Assembly (NCBI GenBank): GCA_001600455.1
Contig: BCKC01000005.1
Span: forward strand, 2,480,001 to 2,544,000
Length of the DNA stretch: 64,000 bases
From: Endocalyx cinctus
Taxonomy: Eukaryota > Ascomycota > Sordariomycetes > Amphisphaeriales > Apiosporaceae
Reading direction: 5' to 3'
The first letter of the stretch is position 1. Each line of letters starts with the position of its first letter. Shown piece by piece: positions 46,952-58,786 of this stretch. The position numbers were made by a program, and so were the translations under genes. The notes below the pieces were generated by a model. It had not been told where the DNA came from. It saw nothing but the letters and a program-made list of their open reading frames with translations, and searched no databases.

Positions 46952-47565
46952 ACACTACCTCGTTCTTTGTCGTTGTCGCTAGGCTTCATTCTTAGCTTTA
47001 TTTCGATTTTTTTTCGGAAGGGTTTGAAAAGGAATGCATGATAACTTTATGGTATGTTTTGAAAGTACTTTGTTATTTTCAAGGGGATTGTCTATATGTC
47101 ATCGAAGTTTACTTTAGCTAATTCACCACGAATAAGATTATGAGTTCCACGAGAGGACGAGTTGCTATACGGTGCATATTATAGAGTCTATAACGTTAAA
47201 CATATCAAAATTCAGTACATTCACTCATTTGAAGAGATTTGTTGGATCTATCTTGCTTACCCTTTCTCACTTCATCGAAGCTTCTAATTGGTGGGGCGAT
47301 ATAGTTAAATATAGTCGCTGGTGGGGGTCGTTTCTATGGTGCCAGTGCCTAAACAGGCCGCGCGGCCAATTTGATGATCATTATCGTCAAACGACTGCTT
47401 CAATCATTTATTATCATAATTTACAGGTATCTTAATAGACTAGACAGTATTTATTTTTATTATATTCGAGAATAGAGAATCGATCATGTCATTATCTTGC
47501 TAGAATTTCTGTGTCTTAGTTTTATTTCTATTTTTATTTTCCTGGCTTAAAGGTGTACACAAGTC
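46952..47565. other. Intergenic region
   Basis: AT-rich spacer; an 87-codon frame at 47172-47435 has no support. It carries the promoter of the secreted protein gene. Confidence 0.5.
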
Positions 47566-49898
47566 ATGTTTCGCTATCTTCGCTTTGCCATACTCGCAAT
47601 TGTACAGGTACTACTGGTTCTACCCGAGCACGTGAGCGGCATCGAGTATCCATCGCAGCAGGTCCCCCTAATCGCCGTAGAGGACCATGTGCGACCGTCA
47701 CCGTGGCGCTTGAACTTCTCCTCGACGGCGCCGTATTTGTTCTCGTCCGTCTCTTCGCTTTTGCAGCAATGGGGAAACACTTACTTTCCCAACGGCCATA
47801 GCCTCGTCGCCTGCGAGATTCCGCCGTATACATTATTCTACCACGGGCGGATGGACTCGGATTTACCCCCAAGTCCCGAGTGGCTCGCGTTTGATCTGTA
47901 AGGATATACATTACCATCTAGCTATCTATATTATATTTATTGTCATGATATATGCATTACAATTATTTCATTCGCCACAACTATGAAAAAAAAAAAAAAA
48001 AAACGAAAAAATCATCAACTGACAATATTCCTTCCCCTCCTAGCGAAATGTCTTACGGTATCATGGGCGGCTCTTCCGAGTCCCACATGCTCACCTACCA
48101 GACCACCCGCCGCGTCAAGGCGCTCTACTTCGACGGCGAGTCCGCCGCGCTCATGGGCCTCGGCCAGCTCGACACCCAGATGCTGCACGTCTTCGGGAAC
48201 GTCACGGGACCCGACGACGGCGGCCGGGGTTTCCGGGGCCTCTACGACGAGTACGCGCGCGCCCACGGGCTGTGCGACTGGCTGCTCGAGAAGGGGCTCC
48301 GCGGCGACGGCTGGGGCTTCGAGGGCGTCGTCCGGATGAACGCCGCCTTCGAGATGATCTGGTGCAACTTCACCAGCCCGAGCTTGAGGTTGCTGACTCA
48401 CCTGAACATCACGGCTCCCTTGTTACCGGATCCGGAAGATGATGAAAAAAACGGGTTGAGTAAACGATCGGAAGACGCATCGTCGTACTACCCCCTCCCG
48501 CCCGAACCGACGCGCACCGACCGCTCCACGGCGCCTACCTGGCCCCCTCAGCCGCCCAACTGGCGGCGCGACAAGCTTCGGCAGCCGTTCCTGGGGGCGC
48601 AGACGTGGGGGTGGTTCTCGAGCGCGACGCGACACTACGGATCGTCCGGAAACGGAAACGGGGCCGGGTTGGGCGAAGCGCGGGCGCGGGTCCTCGACTG
48701 CGGCGTCCTGAGCTACTACTCGCCGCGATCGCCGTTCGCGAATCTGAACGCCCTCCGAGCCGATCAGGAACGACGCGAGCTCAACCTTACGACCGACGGG
48801 TTTTGGCTAGGCTCGGGTGATAATGATAGTAATAATAGAACGACGGCGCTGAATCAGCTCCTTCGCAGACGTAGGTATCATCACCTCGAGAACGCGACGG
48901 CCGAGGAGGCGGCCGAGATGAGGACCGCTTCCGAACGCGTTTTGAGGGATTTGCTGCCGCGGTCGTCCACTCCTCCCGATGGTGGGTGGTGTTCTGGTGC
49001 CGATTGGCCGCTTATGATCGGTGAGATCACGCAGATGACGACGACGCACCTTCGGGAGTTGTCCTCGGCGCTATCCTCTGTTCCGTCTTCGTCGTCCACG
49101 GCGCAAGATGATAAAGAGGACGATGCGGACCAGTCTTGGCTCGCCGAAGTTCGGTCCCGCAGCCATCTATTTCTCGTCGGGGTGTTTGAGTACCCTGACG
49201 CGGCGTCAGACCACGATCCTTCCTCTTCTTCGTCGGTTTGGGACCCCGACTCGGATCTCTTCCAAGCCGCGTATTCCCGTTGTCGGTACCGTTACACGCG
49301 GCTGATGTCCTCTTCTTTCTCTCACCTCAGCCCCGAAGAAGAGGACCTACGGTGGGCGGTCGAGGAGACCTTCGGATCTATCTGCCGGGTGCTCCTAACC
49401 ATCGGTTTCGGGATCGAGCGAACTTGGGAGGCCAACTTTCAGCAACGCAACCCTCCTTCACTCGACGATACGAAGAAAGAGAATAGTAAAATCCACTTTG
49501 AAGATCTAGCTAGACGATGGAACGAAGGCATCGAGGAATTGACGGCCTGGCTGGGCTGGGCCGATCGCTTCGCCGGCTGTAGCGAGGTTTGCGCCGCCGA
49601 TGAACGCTGCTATATCCCCATGTGGCCGCTGATCGGCTGGCCCCGAGGCGGCGGCGGGGGGCATAATAGGCCGCCACCCGGTAACGGTACGCGTCCGCCT
49701 CCTCCCCCGGGAGATGGAGGAGATCATGATCCGCACCCGCCCTATGACTACTACGGGTTTCCGCCGTACGGACCGGGCGAGGATGGCAATCGCACAACAC
49801 CGCCTCCGCGGGGTCGCGGACCGGGATGGAGTTTCCTCGAGGCGGATCTTTGGGAGCCTCGGTGTGTCAAGGCTTCTTTCTTCTCGAATGCTTTCTAA
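47566..49898 (+). CDS. Large secreted protein of unknown function
   Basis: Model: join(47566..47897, 48044..49898), 728 residues; 146-nt intron (GTAAGG...CTCCTAG) containing a 19-nt A tract, phase 2. Residues 1-25 form a signal peptide (FAILAIVQVLLVLPEHVSG). The segment spanning the junction reads PEWLAFDLEMSYGIMG and continues HMLTYQTTRRVKALYFDGES, a conserved block of fungal secreted proteins of unknown role. Many N-x-S/T sites (for example NFSS, NVTG, NFTS, NITA) and paired cysteines (CSEVCAADERC) support secretion. A Pro/Gly/Asp-rich stretch at about 650-710 is followed by no GPI signal. Exon 2 is very GC-rich, producing long false frames in other phases and on the other strand. Confidence 0.8.
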
Positions 49899-50364
49899 GG
49901 CGGCATTGGATGGGTAGGCGTGCATATGGTTTTTGTTTTTTGTATGTGTGTAAAGGATGGATCTTTTTTCTTATTTCATTTTTTTAAGATACCCGTAGAC
50001 TATCTATGTATAATCAACAGTTTCTCTGGTGTAATCATCCGAAGACTTTCTGTGTCGTAAACATCAGACGACCTAGACACGGCAGGTTGTTTGATATCTA
50101 ACCGATTAATGTACCATGCTAGTATATAGACTGATGTTTGTCCCGCCATACCATAAGATGATTTTGTGACGCATTTCTTCATTCCGTCATATTGGGAGAA
50201 AGTGTTTTTATCTATTTCTTTTACTTTTTCTCCAACCTCCAACGCCGAGTATATATATATATATATATGCATGCAACCAGCCAGTCGATCGATCGATCGA
50301 TCATTTTGCTCATGAAAACCCCGTTCATCCATTCATCTATATCGATTCCGAATTTGTTCATTGT
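49899..50364. other. Convergent intergenic region
   Basis: Contains a (TA)n stretch at 50250-50267 and a (GATC)n run at 50287-50302. No gene. Confidence 0.5.
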
Positions 50365-50867
50365 TCAGAAGGAAACGGCGATGAAAGCTCTCATAGCTCG
50401 TACCGCGTCTCCGTCGTGAGCCTTAAGCAGCTCGGTCGCTTTGATCTTATTAAGGTCGAGTTCGTCAACCTGTAAAGAGAAGGAAAGGGTATTAGTGTCA
50501 CAGTTCTCTCTATCACTACTACTTTTACACCAATAATAATATATTATCTGCACCGGTAGAGGGAAATAAAGGAAAAAAAGAAGGAAATAGGAGACTTTAC
50601 CAGTAACGTAACATCAGCGGCGTCGACCTTGACCTTCTTAACTTCTTTCTTCTCGGCCGTTCCAGATCCTCCCAGGTTTTTCATCGCCTTGCTCACGGCC
50701 TCTTGGTCGACGGCACCGCTAGCGCCCTCGTCACCCCTAGCATCGAGGCTCGCAAGGGCGGCGGCCGCTTTCCTATCCTCGGCCGTCTTAGCTTGCTGCT
50801 GTACCTCGTCTTCGACGTCCCCGCCCGTAGCGCCCTCGTGTATGGTGTTAGGTTGTGGTTCGGCCAT
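50365..50867 (-). CDS. HYPK-like NatA-associated protein (UBA domain)
   Basis: Model: complement(join(50365..50469, 50601..50867)), 123 residues; 131-nt intron (GTAAAG...TTTACAG), phase 0. The protein is acidic and Ala-rich, with KKVKVDAADVTLLVDELDLNK (partial) leading into a UBA-like helical end, KATELLKAHDGDAVRAMRAFI. This is the layout of HYPK, the small subunit that binds and tunes the N-terminal acetyltransferase A complex at the ribosome. The nascent-polypeptide-associated complex alpha subunit shares the UBA end but not this short N-terminal part. There is no signal or membrane segment. Confidence 0.85.
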
Positions 50868-51336
50868 TTCGCTTCTGTCTCAATTGAATGAGGTTTGTTT
50901 ATTTGATTTTATTTGTTATTGTTTTTTTTTATCGAACTGATTTCGTGTCACGAATTGAGTTGGCTTTGGTCTTGCCGGAGGTGAATTGGCAATTATGTGC
51001 TGTTAAGCTAGGTGATGGTGATTTTATACTTTACTGTGGCGCCCTAATAAATTCGCTATGACAGGAGCTCTTAATGCTTAAGTTTTTCAAAATACAACCA
51101 AAAACCCCTTACGGCCGCGTAACAGTGCAGATCATACTGTATTCGTTAACTTAGCTGTCAACTACGCAGAATTTGATAAAGTGGCATCATCTCGTTTTGA
51201 CTCATCCAAGTTAACACTTTCTTTTTTCGGTAAATAGAACATCATATATCATTAAGCATTGTTACTTGAATTTCTTAGATCATCTATCTATTTCAATCAT
51301 ATTTCCCCTTTGATATTTGTTAAAAAACTATCTTCA
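50868..51336. promoter_or_regulatory. Divergent promoter region of HYPK and DAHP synthase genes
   Basis: About 470 bases between divergent start codons. It is AT-rich with no frame. It should contain both promoters; no specific site is called. Confidence 0.45.
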
Positions 51337-52889
51337 ATGTCTCCCTCGGCCGAAAATAGTCATGGCTCTCACGTAAAGGTCCCGCAGTGGACACCGACAT
51401 CCTGGAGGACAAAGCCTATAAAACAGTGTCCAGAATATCCAGATGTGGAAGCGCTAAAGAAAGCAACGACGGAATTGGGTCACCTACCGCCCATCGTCCA
51501 TCCATATGAAATTAATAAACTCAAGCAGAACTTACGAGATGTCGCTCGAGGGGAGGCTTTTCTTCTGCAGGGCGGCGACTGCGCCGAACTCTTTGATTAC
51601 TGCCGGCAAGATGCCATCGAGTCTAAGATCAAGCTGCTGCTCCAGATGAGTTTGGTTCTGATTTGGGGCGCTGACAAGAGGGTCGTGAGAATTGGTCGTT
51701 TGGCCGGTCAGTATGCGAAACCGAGATCGAGTCCGACCGAAATTGTGGACGGTAAGGAAGTCCCGTCATTTAGGGGAGATATCTTGAATGGATATCGTAT
51801 CGAGGATCGTCAATTGGATCCGCAGAGGCTTGTCAAGTAAGTCTTATGGTTCTTAGTTAACTTCTTTTGCTTTTTTTTTCTTTTTTTCTTTTTTTTCTCT
51901 TCTTCTCGAAATTATGAGACGTTAATACGGGGTCTGTCAGAGCATACAATCATTCGGCGGCTACTCTAAACTACATTAGGGCGGCGATATCTACGGGAAT
52001 AGCAGACCTGCATCGACCCCTGAATTGGACTCTTGGCCACGTGAAAGATCCCGCTTTAAAGGCAAAATATACGGAAGCCGTCCGTTTTCTTCAGGATATG
52101 ATCCGCTTCATGCACACAATTGGCGCGGACCGGAATTCAAAACTTGATACTATTGACTTGTACACAAGTCACGAGGGTCTGCTCCTAGAGTACGAGGAGA
52201 GCCTAACTCGCCTCGTGGACTCCCCAACTCCCTCACTTTCGACGGATGACGTACGGCCGGTAGCAAACGGAGGCAACGGAACTTCTCAGCAGTACTACGA
52301 TACATCTGCCCATTTTCTTTGGATAGGAGACCGAACCCGTCAGATCGATGGGGCTCATGTCGAATTCTTCCGTGGCATCGCCAACCCTATCGGCATCAAA
52401 GTCGGTCCCACAACGCCGGTATCCGACCTCTTAGAGTTGCTTCGCACGCTAAATCCGGACTGCGAACCGGGGAAAATAACTCTCATTACCCGGTACGGGG
52501 CTTCTAAAGTGCGTGAGCTTCTCCCCGGACACATCCGAGCCGTAGAAGGTAGCGAGTATAAGCGCTGCGTCATCTGGCAATGCGACCCGATGCACGGAAA
52601 TACACGCTCGACAGGTTCAGGCATCAAGACCCGTCGCTTCAACGACATCTTCTCGGAGCTTCAGGAGACCCTTCGCATTCACAAGGAGGAAGGTAGCTAC
52701 CTAGGCGGCGTTCACCTGGAGCTGACTGGCGATGCCGTGACCGAGTGTCTCGGCGGCAGTGAAGGCTTAGACGAAGATGATTTGTCGACCAATTACACGA
52801 GTTTCTGTGATCCGAGGTTGAATGAAAAGCAGGCCCTCGAGTTAGCCTTCCTCATCGCCGACAATTTCCGCCAAGAGAGAGATCTGTAA
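51337..52889 (+). CDS. Class II DAHP synthase (plant/bacterial AroA-II type)
   Basis: Model: join(51337..51836, 51941..52889), 482 residues; 104-nt intron (GTAAGT...TGTCAG), phase 2. The start chosen is MSPSAENS because the 26 in-frame residues upstream lie in an AT-rich leader without resemblance. Family blocks: VPQWTPTSWRTKPIKQCPEYP (partial), EAFLLQGGDCAELF, RIGRLAGQYAKPRS, FLWIGDRTRQ, GIKVGPTT, WQCDPMHGNT and LTGDAVTECLGG. The enzyme condenses phosphoenolpyruvate with erythrose 4-phosphate, the entry to the shikimate pathway. Fungi usually have both type I (yeast Aro3/4-like) and type II enzymes; this is the type II. Cytosolic and complete. Confidence 0.95.
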
Positions 52890-53791
52890 AGACTTGTTGA
52901 GACATGTTAGCGATTTTAAGTTGTTTACGTGATGATGACGACGATGTGTAGATGACGGATATATGACCAAAAAAGGGGCTTACAGAAAAGTCGGATTTCC
53001 AAAAGGATACTTAGGAAAATTAGAGGAGCGATAATCGCGATACATTGTTAGCATAAAGTAAGCAGTGATCATGAAGGATACAATACTCTGTAAAGTAACT
53101 CAAATCCTAGTAGATATGATTATGACTCTTAAGTTGAAGACGGAAATAGGTGGTTAAATAAATAACGTACAGAACTAGGGACTCGCTGGTCATCGCCAAC
53201 CTAACTACTAATCTAGCGTTTATAGGAAATCTCCCATCTCATATCCTTATATTTTGACTCCTACCGTAATAGTTATTATAAGCGGTTCGCGGTTCCTTGT
53301 ATATGATATGTAATATATATTCAAGTATATGTAGCTAAATATACGTGATTTTTGTGATATTGCAATTTCTCCTTCACTGGAGAAGCAGATGGGATCAGAG
53401 AGAGGGGTATCTGTATCTAGTATGTAGTCCAGTAACCATTACACCGAGTACTGTCCGTACGTACATAGCTTTGACCAAAATATCCAACATTAGTTCCCCA
53501 AAACCCCAGCAACATTCCTTGTTCCTTATTCCGAAATGGGTACGGGGCCCCGCAAACATCCCAATAATCTCACGATTCCAAGCTCGGCCGCCATGGCTCA
53601 GAGTCCACATTGCTAGTCAAAATGAAGTCAGAATATCCACCATTCGCCTAACCTCGGAATCATAGTCCTAGCAGTCCAAGAAAACAATAAAAGGGGTTAC
53701 CGCCGCCCAAAGGATTTTTTTTTTTCTTTTTCGCGTAATTCCAGTCTTTGTTTTTAAGGAGTATACGCCTGGTATTGATGGGCATTTCGTC
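52890..53791. other. Intergenic region
   Basis: About 900 bases; an overlapping pair of frames at 53345-53665 has no support. It carries a T tract at 53717-53730 and the promoter of the invertase-like gene. Confidence 0.5.
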
Positions 53792-55840
53792 ATGAGGGTC
53801 TATCCGGCGATAATAGCAAGCCACATTATCGGCATATACGGCGGCTGCCATGCCAGTCTTCCCACCGTCGACTACAACTCCGCGCCACCTAACCTATCAA
53901 CCCTCGCAAATGGCAGCATATTCGAGACGTGGAGGCCTCGCGCCCACGTCCTACCTGCATTCGGGCAGATAGGCGACCCGTGCATGCACTACACCGATCC
54001 CAGCACGGGCCTCTTCCACGTCGGATGGCTGCACGACGGCGCGGCCGGAGCTACAACGGATGACCTCGTGACGTACCGGGACGTCAACCCGGACGGCGGC
54101 CCCTTCATCGTCTCCGGCGGGCTGAACGACCCCATCGCCGTCTTCGACGGGTCCGTGATCCCCCGGGGCGTCGACGGGAGCCCCACCCTCCTGTACACGT
54201 CGGTATCGTACCTCCCGATCCAGTGGACCATACCGTACACGCGGGGCAGCGAGACGCAATCTTTGGCCGTCTCGACCGACGGCGGTCGCAATTTCACCAA
54301 GCTCGCGCAGGGGCCAGTCATCCCTTCGCCGCCCTTCGCCGTGAACGTCACCGGCTTCCGCGACCCTTACGTGTTCCGGAACGCCCGGCTCGACGATCTG
54401 CTCGGCGACGCCGGTAGCGAGACCTGGTACGTCGTCATCTCCGGCGGCGTTCACGGCGACGGCCCCAGCCAGTTCCTCTACCGCCAGCACGACCCTGATT
54501 TCCAGTATTGGGGGTTTCTGGGTCAGTGGTGGCACGAAGCCGCCAATACGACCTGGGGTAGCGGCGATTGGGCCGGAAGATGGGGCTTTAACTTCGAGGT
54601 TGGCAATATCTTCAGCTTGGACGAGAATGGGTACAACTCCGAGGGCGAGATCTTCGCCGTAAGTCACCACGAATTAGATATCCGTTCCCCGCTCCTCTCG
54701 TCGAAGAGGAAATTTTCTATCGCATTTATTTGGAAATACATCAAGACTAATATACGCTCTCGCAGACTCTGGGTGCAGAATGGTCATTAGAACCAATTGT
54801 CCCCCAAGTATCAGATTTTCGCGACATGCTCTGGACAGCGGGAAACCTAACTATGGAGAACGAAAAGCCCAAGTTCACACCAACCATGGCCGGCATTCTG
54901 GACTGGGGAGCATCGGCGTATGCGGCAGCTGGAAAGGAACTCCCTGCGTCATCTCTAGCATCTAACGCCAGCGGCGCACCGGATCGGTTTATCTCCTACG
55001 TGTGGCTCACGGGCGACTTCTACGGAACGCAGAGCTTCCCCTCGGCGCAGCAAAATTGGACCGGCGCACTTTTGCTACCGCGCGAGCTAAGCGTCGGTAA
55101 GATCAGCAACGTCGTTGATAACGAGCTGTCCCGGGAAGTCGGGTCGTGGAGAGTCGACAGGAACGATTCGGGCGTCCTCGAGCTCGCGACTTTGAAGCAG
55201 GAGATCGCGCGCGAGTCCTTGGCCGCGCTCACGAGCGGTTCGAGTTTCACGGTAGCCGGAAGGACGATCGACGCGCCCGGCGTTACGACGTTCGAGCGGC
55301 TCCCGGAGACGAAGTTCTACGCGATGAACGCGTCTATCTCGTTCCCGCGATCCGCGCGGGACTCGGATCTGCGAGTCGGGTTTCAGATCTTGTCTTCGGA
55401 GAACGAGACCACCACCATCTACTACCAGTTCGCCAACGAGTCCATCATTATTGATCGCACTAATTCGAGCGCGGCGGCTAAGACGACGGACGGGATCGAC
55501 TCTCGAAACGAAGCTGGTAAGCTTCGCCTATTCGATGTTGTTGACAGCGATGGAAATGAAGAGATGGAGAAGCTGTCCCTTATGATCGTTGTCGATAATG
55601 CCATTGTCGAAGTTCACGCCAACGGTCGGTTCGCGTTGAGCACCTGGGTTCGGTAAGTTTCCCTACCTGCGCCATTCTGCTAAAGATGTAGATACTAATA
55701 GAAGGAATTTTTTTTTTAGATCTTGGTACACAGCTTCAAACGAAATTCGGTTCTTCCAGGACGGAAATGGTAACGCAACGTTCGAAGACGTAGTAATTTA
55801 CGAGGGGCTTTTTGATGCATGGCCGGAGCGAAATAAATAA
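53792..55840 (+). CDS. Secreted glycoside hydrolase family 32 (invertase/inulinase-like)
   Basis: Model: join(53792..54658, 54766..55652, 55720..55840), 624 residues, phases consistent. A weak signal peptide (residues 1-22) is followed by the GH32 beta-propeller. The first motif reads GQIGDPCMHYTDP instead of the usual WMNDPNG but keeps the Asp-Pro, so Asp in IGDP is the likely nucleophile. FRDPYVF is the canonical RDP motif, and FNFEVGNIFSL supplies the candidate acid/base Glu in place of the EC motif. The second half is the beta-sandwich domain ending WYTASNEIRFFQDG and YEGLFDAWPERNK. Many N-glycosylation sites. Expected to hydrolyse sucrose or fructans outside the cell. The first two exons are very GC-rich. 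Confidence 0.9.
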
Positions 55841-56074
55841 ATAAAAGTATTTCTGTAATTAGGTAATTAATGTGAATCTACTCCTTGTCCTTTTAAGCTT
55901 CCCTGTGGAAGATCATAGTTGTAGTCAAATCTGTCAATCAGAGATTTGCTAGTTATGAAGTTATCATTTAGGGAGATTGCCATTGAGAAAAAGTAATATA
56001 CTCCACTACCTTGCCTAGCTATTTTCCCGAGAAGACCTTTATAAATCAATACTGTCTTGCCATACTTGCTTAAC

Positions 56075-57694
56075 TTATACTATTTCCTTCCGAGCCAGTA
56101 ACTCGGACGGAACATCTTCATGTGCAGGGAGCTCATGCCATACAGGTGGCGGCGGCACTTCGGCAGGCAGCTCTACGATATCCTCGTCTGCTTTTCTACG
56201 CCGAAGGAGTCTTATTATCCAGCCGGACAAGTCTCTGCCATCGACTTCAGAAACTGGATTTCCTTGAATTTCTTGTCGTCCATTCCGGTACGGGCCTTGT
56301 GATAACGACGTTTCTTTCGACTTGGAAGACTCATGTTTTCGTCGACGACGAAAGAAAAAAGTCGCAAAGCCGAGCACGAGTGATATCCCCCCGACTGCGC
56401 CCACTGCAATTCCGGCTATGCCCCCTCGGCCTAGCTGAGATCTATTGTCGTTTGGCACGAACGTGCTTCCTGGAAAGTTTTGATTAACTGGCGAGACTTT
56501 GCGTCAATAATAGAATCAAGACATACCATAGGTACCGCTGACATCGCTATCGCCGCTCGAATCTGTTCCTGTAGCCGTGTAATTGCTCGTTTTCGTGATA
56601 TTTATACTCTTAAACGACCCGCTCTTGTCTCTGTAACTGTACTCCGCGACACCTCCCTGCGCCGATGAACCCCCCGCATAATCTACCAACCTCACACTCT
56701 GGACGTATGCCGTGAAGGGTGCCTCGGTAAAGTTAGCGTACCCGCCCGCCCATTCGATAGTGTCCTCGGGGGCATCAGGCAAGCCGGCAACCCACGTACC
56801 AATCTTCAATTGCATGGGGGTTTGCCTTTTTTTCCCCAAGAAAGATTCGTGCGACAAGGTATTAGTATATATTTCTCCCCTGACGTTATAAGATTCTCGA
56901 TTTCAGAACTCACGGATATCTGGTCCCATTTTCGGCGTCACTGTATCTCAGCTCCCGCACCGTATTATTGTTCACTATCCACTTTATCCTTTCGGCTGTC
57001 CAGTCAACTGCATACGTGTGAAATAAAAAGGAAGGGTCGCTGACGTCGTGATATGCGCCTCGGTCAGGGGTCGCGGTGTCACCTTTGCCGAAATAGTTAC
57101 TTTGAAATTGCTGCCTGTCGCCACCGAGGAGTTCCTAAATAAATACAAGACAAAAGGTTTTTTTTTTTTTCAGTCAGTTCCATTAAACCTTTCTCGGAGA
57201 ATCAAGTCGTCTCCTTTTGGAGTAGACACCTCACGTACAATATCAATTTCATCTAGACAGTCGCTCTGTAAAACCATCGACGTGACGACACCGCCGCCCT
57301 GGGCAAACTTCATCGTGATCTCGGCCCTGCCGAAGAAGATATGCTTGGGCATTATCAAAGTAGGCGCGTCGCCCTCTTTCCATATTATGAATTGTAGGCC
57401 AGCCGAGGGGTCGTTTCCGAAAGTTTCCCCTACTTGTTCGAACGCATCAAGGGAGGCGCTGTCCTGGAAGGAGTAAAAATTATCACCGCCCAACGCAACG
57501 TCCCTTGCACATTTCTCTCCCCCGTCTCCTAGCGGATCGCACGCCGTGAAAGTCTGGGCGAGGACAGATGGGAAAACGATGTAGTTTTTACAGCATAATA
57601 GTAAAAGTGTCGTTAGGAACAACATGGAGGCCATTGGGTACCGTCTTGTTGTTGAGTGCATCGGCACTAGCTTCTTCATCGTCACACTACTCAC
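56075..57694 (-). CDS. Crh-type GH16 cell-wall transglycosylase with transmembrane tail
   Basis: Model: complement(join(56075..56469, 56527..56825, 56914..57134, 57239..57694)), 456 residues, phases consistent. An N-terminal hydrophobic signal (SMLFLTTLLLLCC) is followed by a Cys-containing start (FTACDPLGDGGEKC). The catalytic motif DEIDIE is split by the first intron (GTACGT...TATTTAG) between DEIDI and E, followed by LLGGDRQQFQSNYFGKGD. HTYAVDWTAERIKWIVN and GTWVAGLPDAPEDTIEWAGG are further Crh blocks. Instead of a GPI signal, the C-terminus has a glycine-rich membrane helix (AGIAVGAVGGISLVLGF), RRRRK and a roughly 100-residue cytosolic tail. Expected to cross-link chitin and beta-glucan at the cell surface. 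Confidence 0.9.
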
Positions 57695-58071
57695 AATGCG
57701 ATGTTCGATAACATGCGGTGGTTGTACAAAGTTGCTACGAACATGTTACACAAGCTTGAGCAGGAACTTGGAGCATAAAAGGAGAGAGTCGTCTCCGCTT
57801 TTCAAGGGTCAACCTCTCGTGCGGCGCAGCTTTTTCACGATGACTCTTACGAGGCATACATTATAGATAGGCCAATAATCAGCTACGAACAAAAGTTCAA
57901 GACATACAATATCGTTATCGAGGTTATAATTGGTCTTATAATTAATTATTTTCTCGTATTGATCAAGAAGACTGAAAGGAGCGGTACAGCAATAACACGT
58001 TCATTATACCTATATCAAGTCGAGCAAACAAAATTAATGCGTCGTTTCCCCTCGAAACTTTTGCTTATTCA
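57695..58071. other. Intergenic region
   Basis: Upstream region of the Crh-type gene, containing its promoter. No frame is supported. Confidence 0.45.
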
Positions 58072-58786
58072 TTAATTAGAAAAGCTGTTCAACGCAAGCT
58101 CGTATTCCTGGACATATCTTGGACTCATCCCGCTGGTTTGATAATTTTGAAGAGCTTGGCAGCTTCTTCGATCATCCTGACCGCTTGGAGACCTTATTTC
58201 TTCAAGGGGAGAGAACCACGTCGCCCATATTTTTAAAACTGAAACTGAAGAAGATATTAGCAGAATCAAGTTGATGAAGAATATACTTCCAGATCACTCA
58301 CTATCAACGCTGGCGGCAACGCATGCTCTCCGATCTCTCGGAGAAGACTTGTTGATTTAGATTAGGTGGATCTTGGTTATACCATAGTTTTAAAAGTCTA
58401 CTTACAGCAACAACAACAACCATAGCCACACAAATTAACGGAGCTCCATGCGATGTCTGGATTGATTCACTCTGCATTATACAGTATGACTGTGTTAATA
58501 AGCAAACAGAACGTAACAAGATGACTAGCAGGTACGACAGCGCGTCCACCATTATCCTTGCCGTCGACAGAAATAACGACTTAGTTGGCCTAAAGGGCGT
58601 ATCCGACGAAAAGCAACGCAAGAGGCTGTCATTCAATATTGGACCAAAACTCATAATGGCCATGCGTATTTTCAGGCATGCTTGGGTAGCGGCGGAGACG
58701 GGCCTGGCCAAGTTGATATTCAACGTTCCAGATGAGTTCATCAGTAGTCGCGGCGATAAGCCTATCCAGATTGTAGTTTGAGTCAT
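58072..58786 (-). CDS. Doubtful small membrane-protein gene
   Basis: A minus-strand frame from ATG 58786 (MTQTTIWIGL) includes two hydrophobic stretches (ALSYLLVILLRSVCLL and APLICVAMVVVVAV). It reaches a good GTAAGT donor after VVVVA near 58406. A second frame (58246 down to 58072, SVLKIWATWFSPLEEIRSP) follows a TCTTCTTCAG acceptor, but the two do not join in phase with the obvious sites. An 86-codon frame overlaps on the plus strand. No family is recognised. It may be a real lineage-specific gene with a different intron, or chance. Confidence 0.3.

Noticed and set aside
48015..49925. Antisense frames over the large secreted protein gene
   Set aside because: No start context, splice signals or domain features; the sense frame has a signal peptide and conserved block.
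53951..54670. 239-codon antisense frame over the GH32 gene
   Set aside because: Composition shadow of GC-rich sense codons.
57170..57238. Loss of the second catalytic Glu in the Crh-type enzyme (DEIDIV)
   Set aside because: Explained by an intron; the spliced reading restores DEIDIE.
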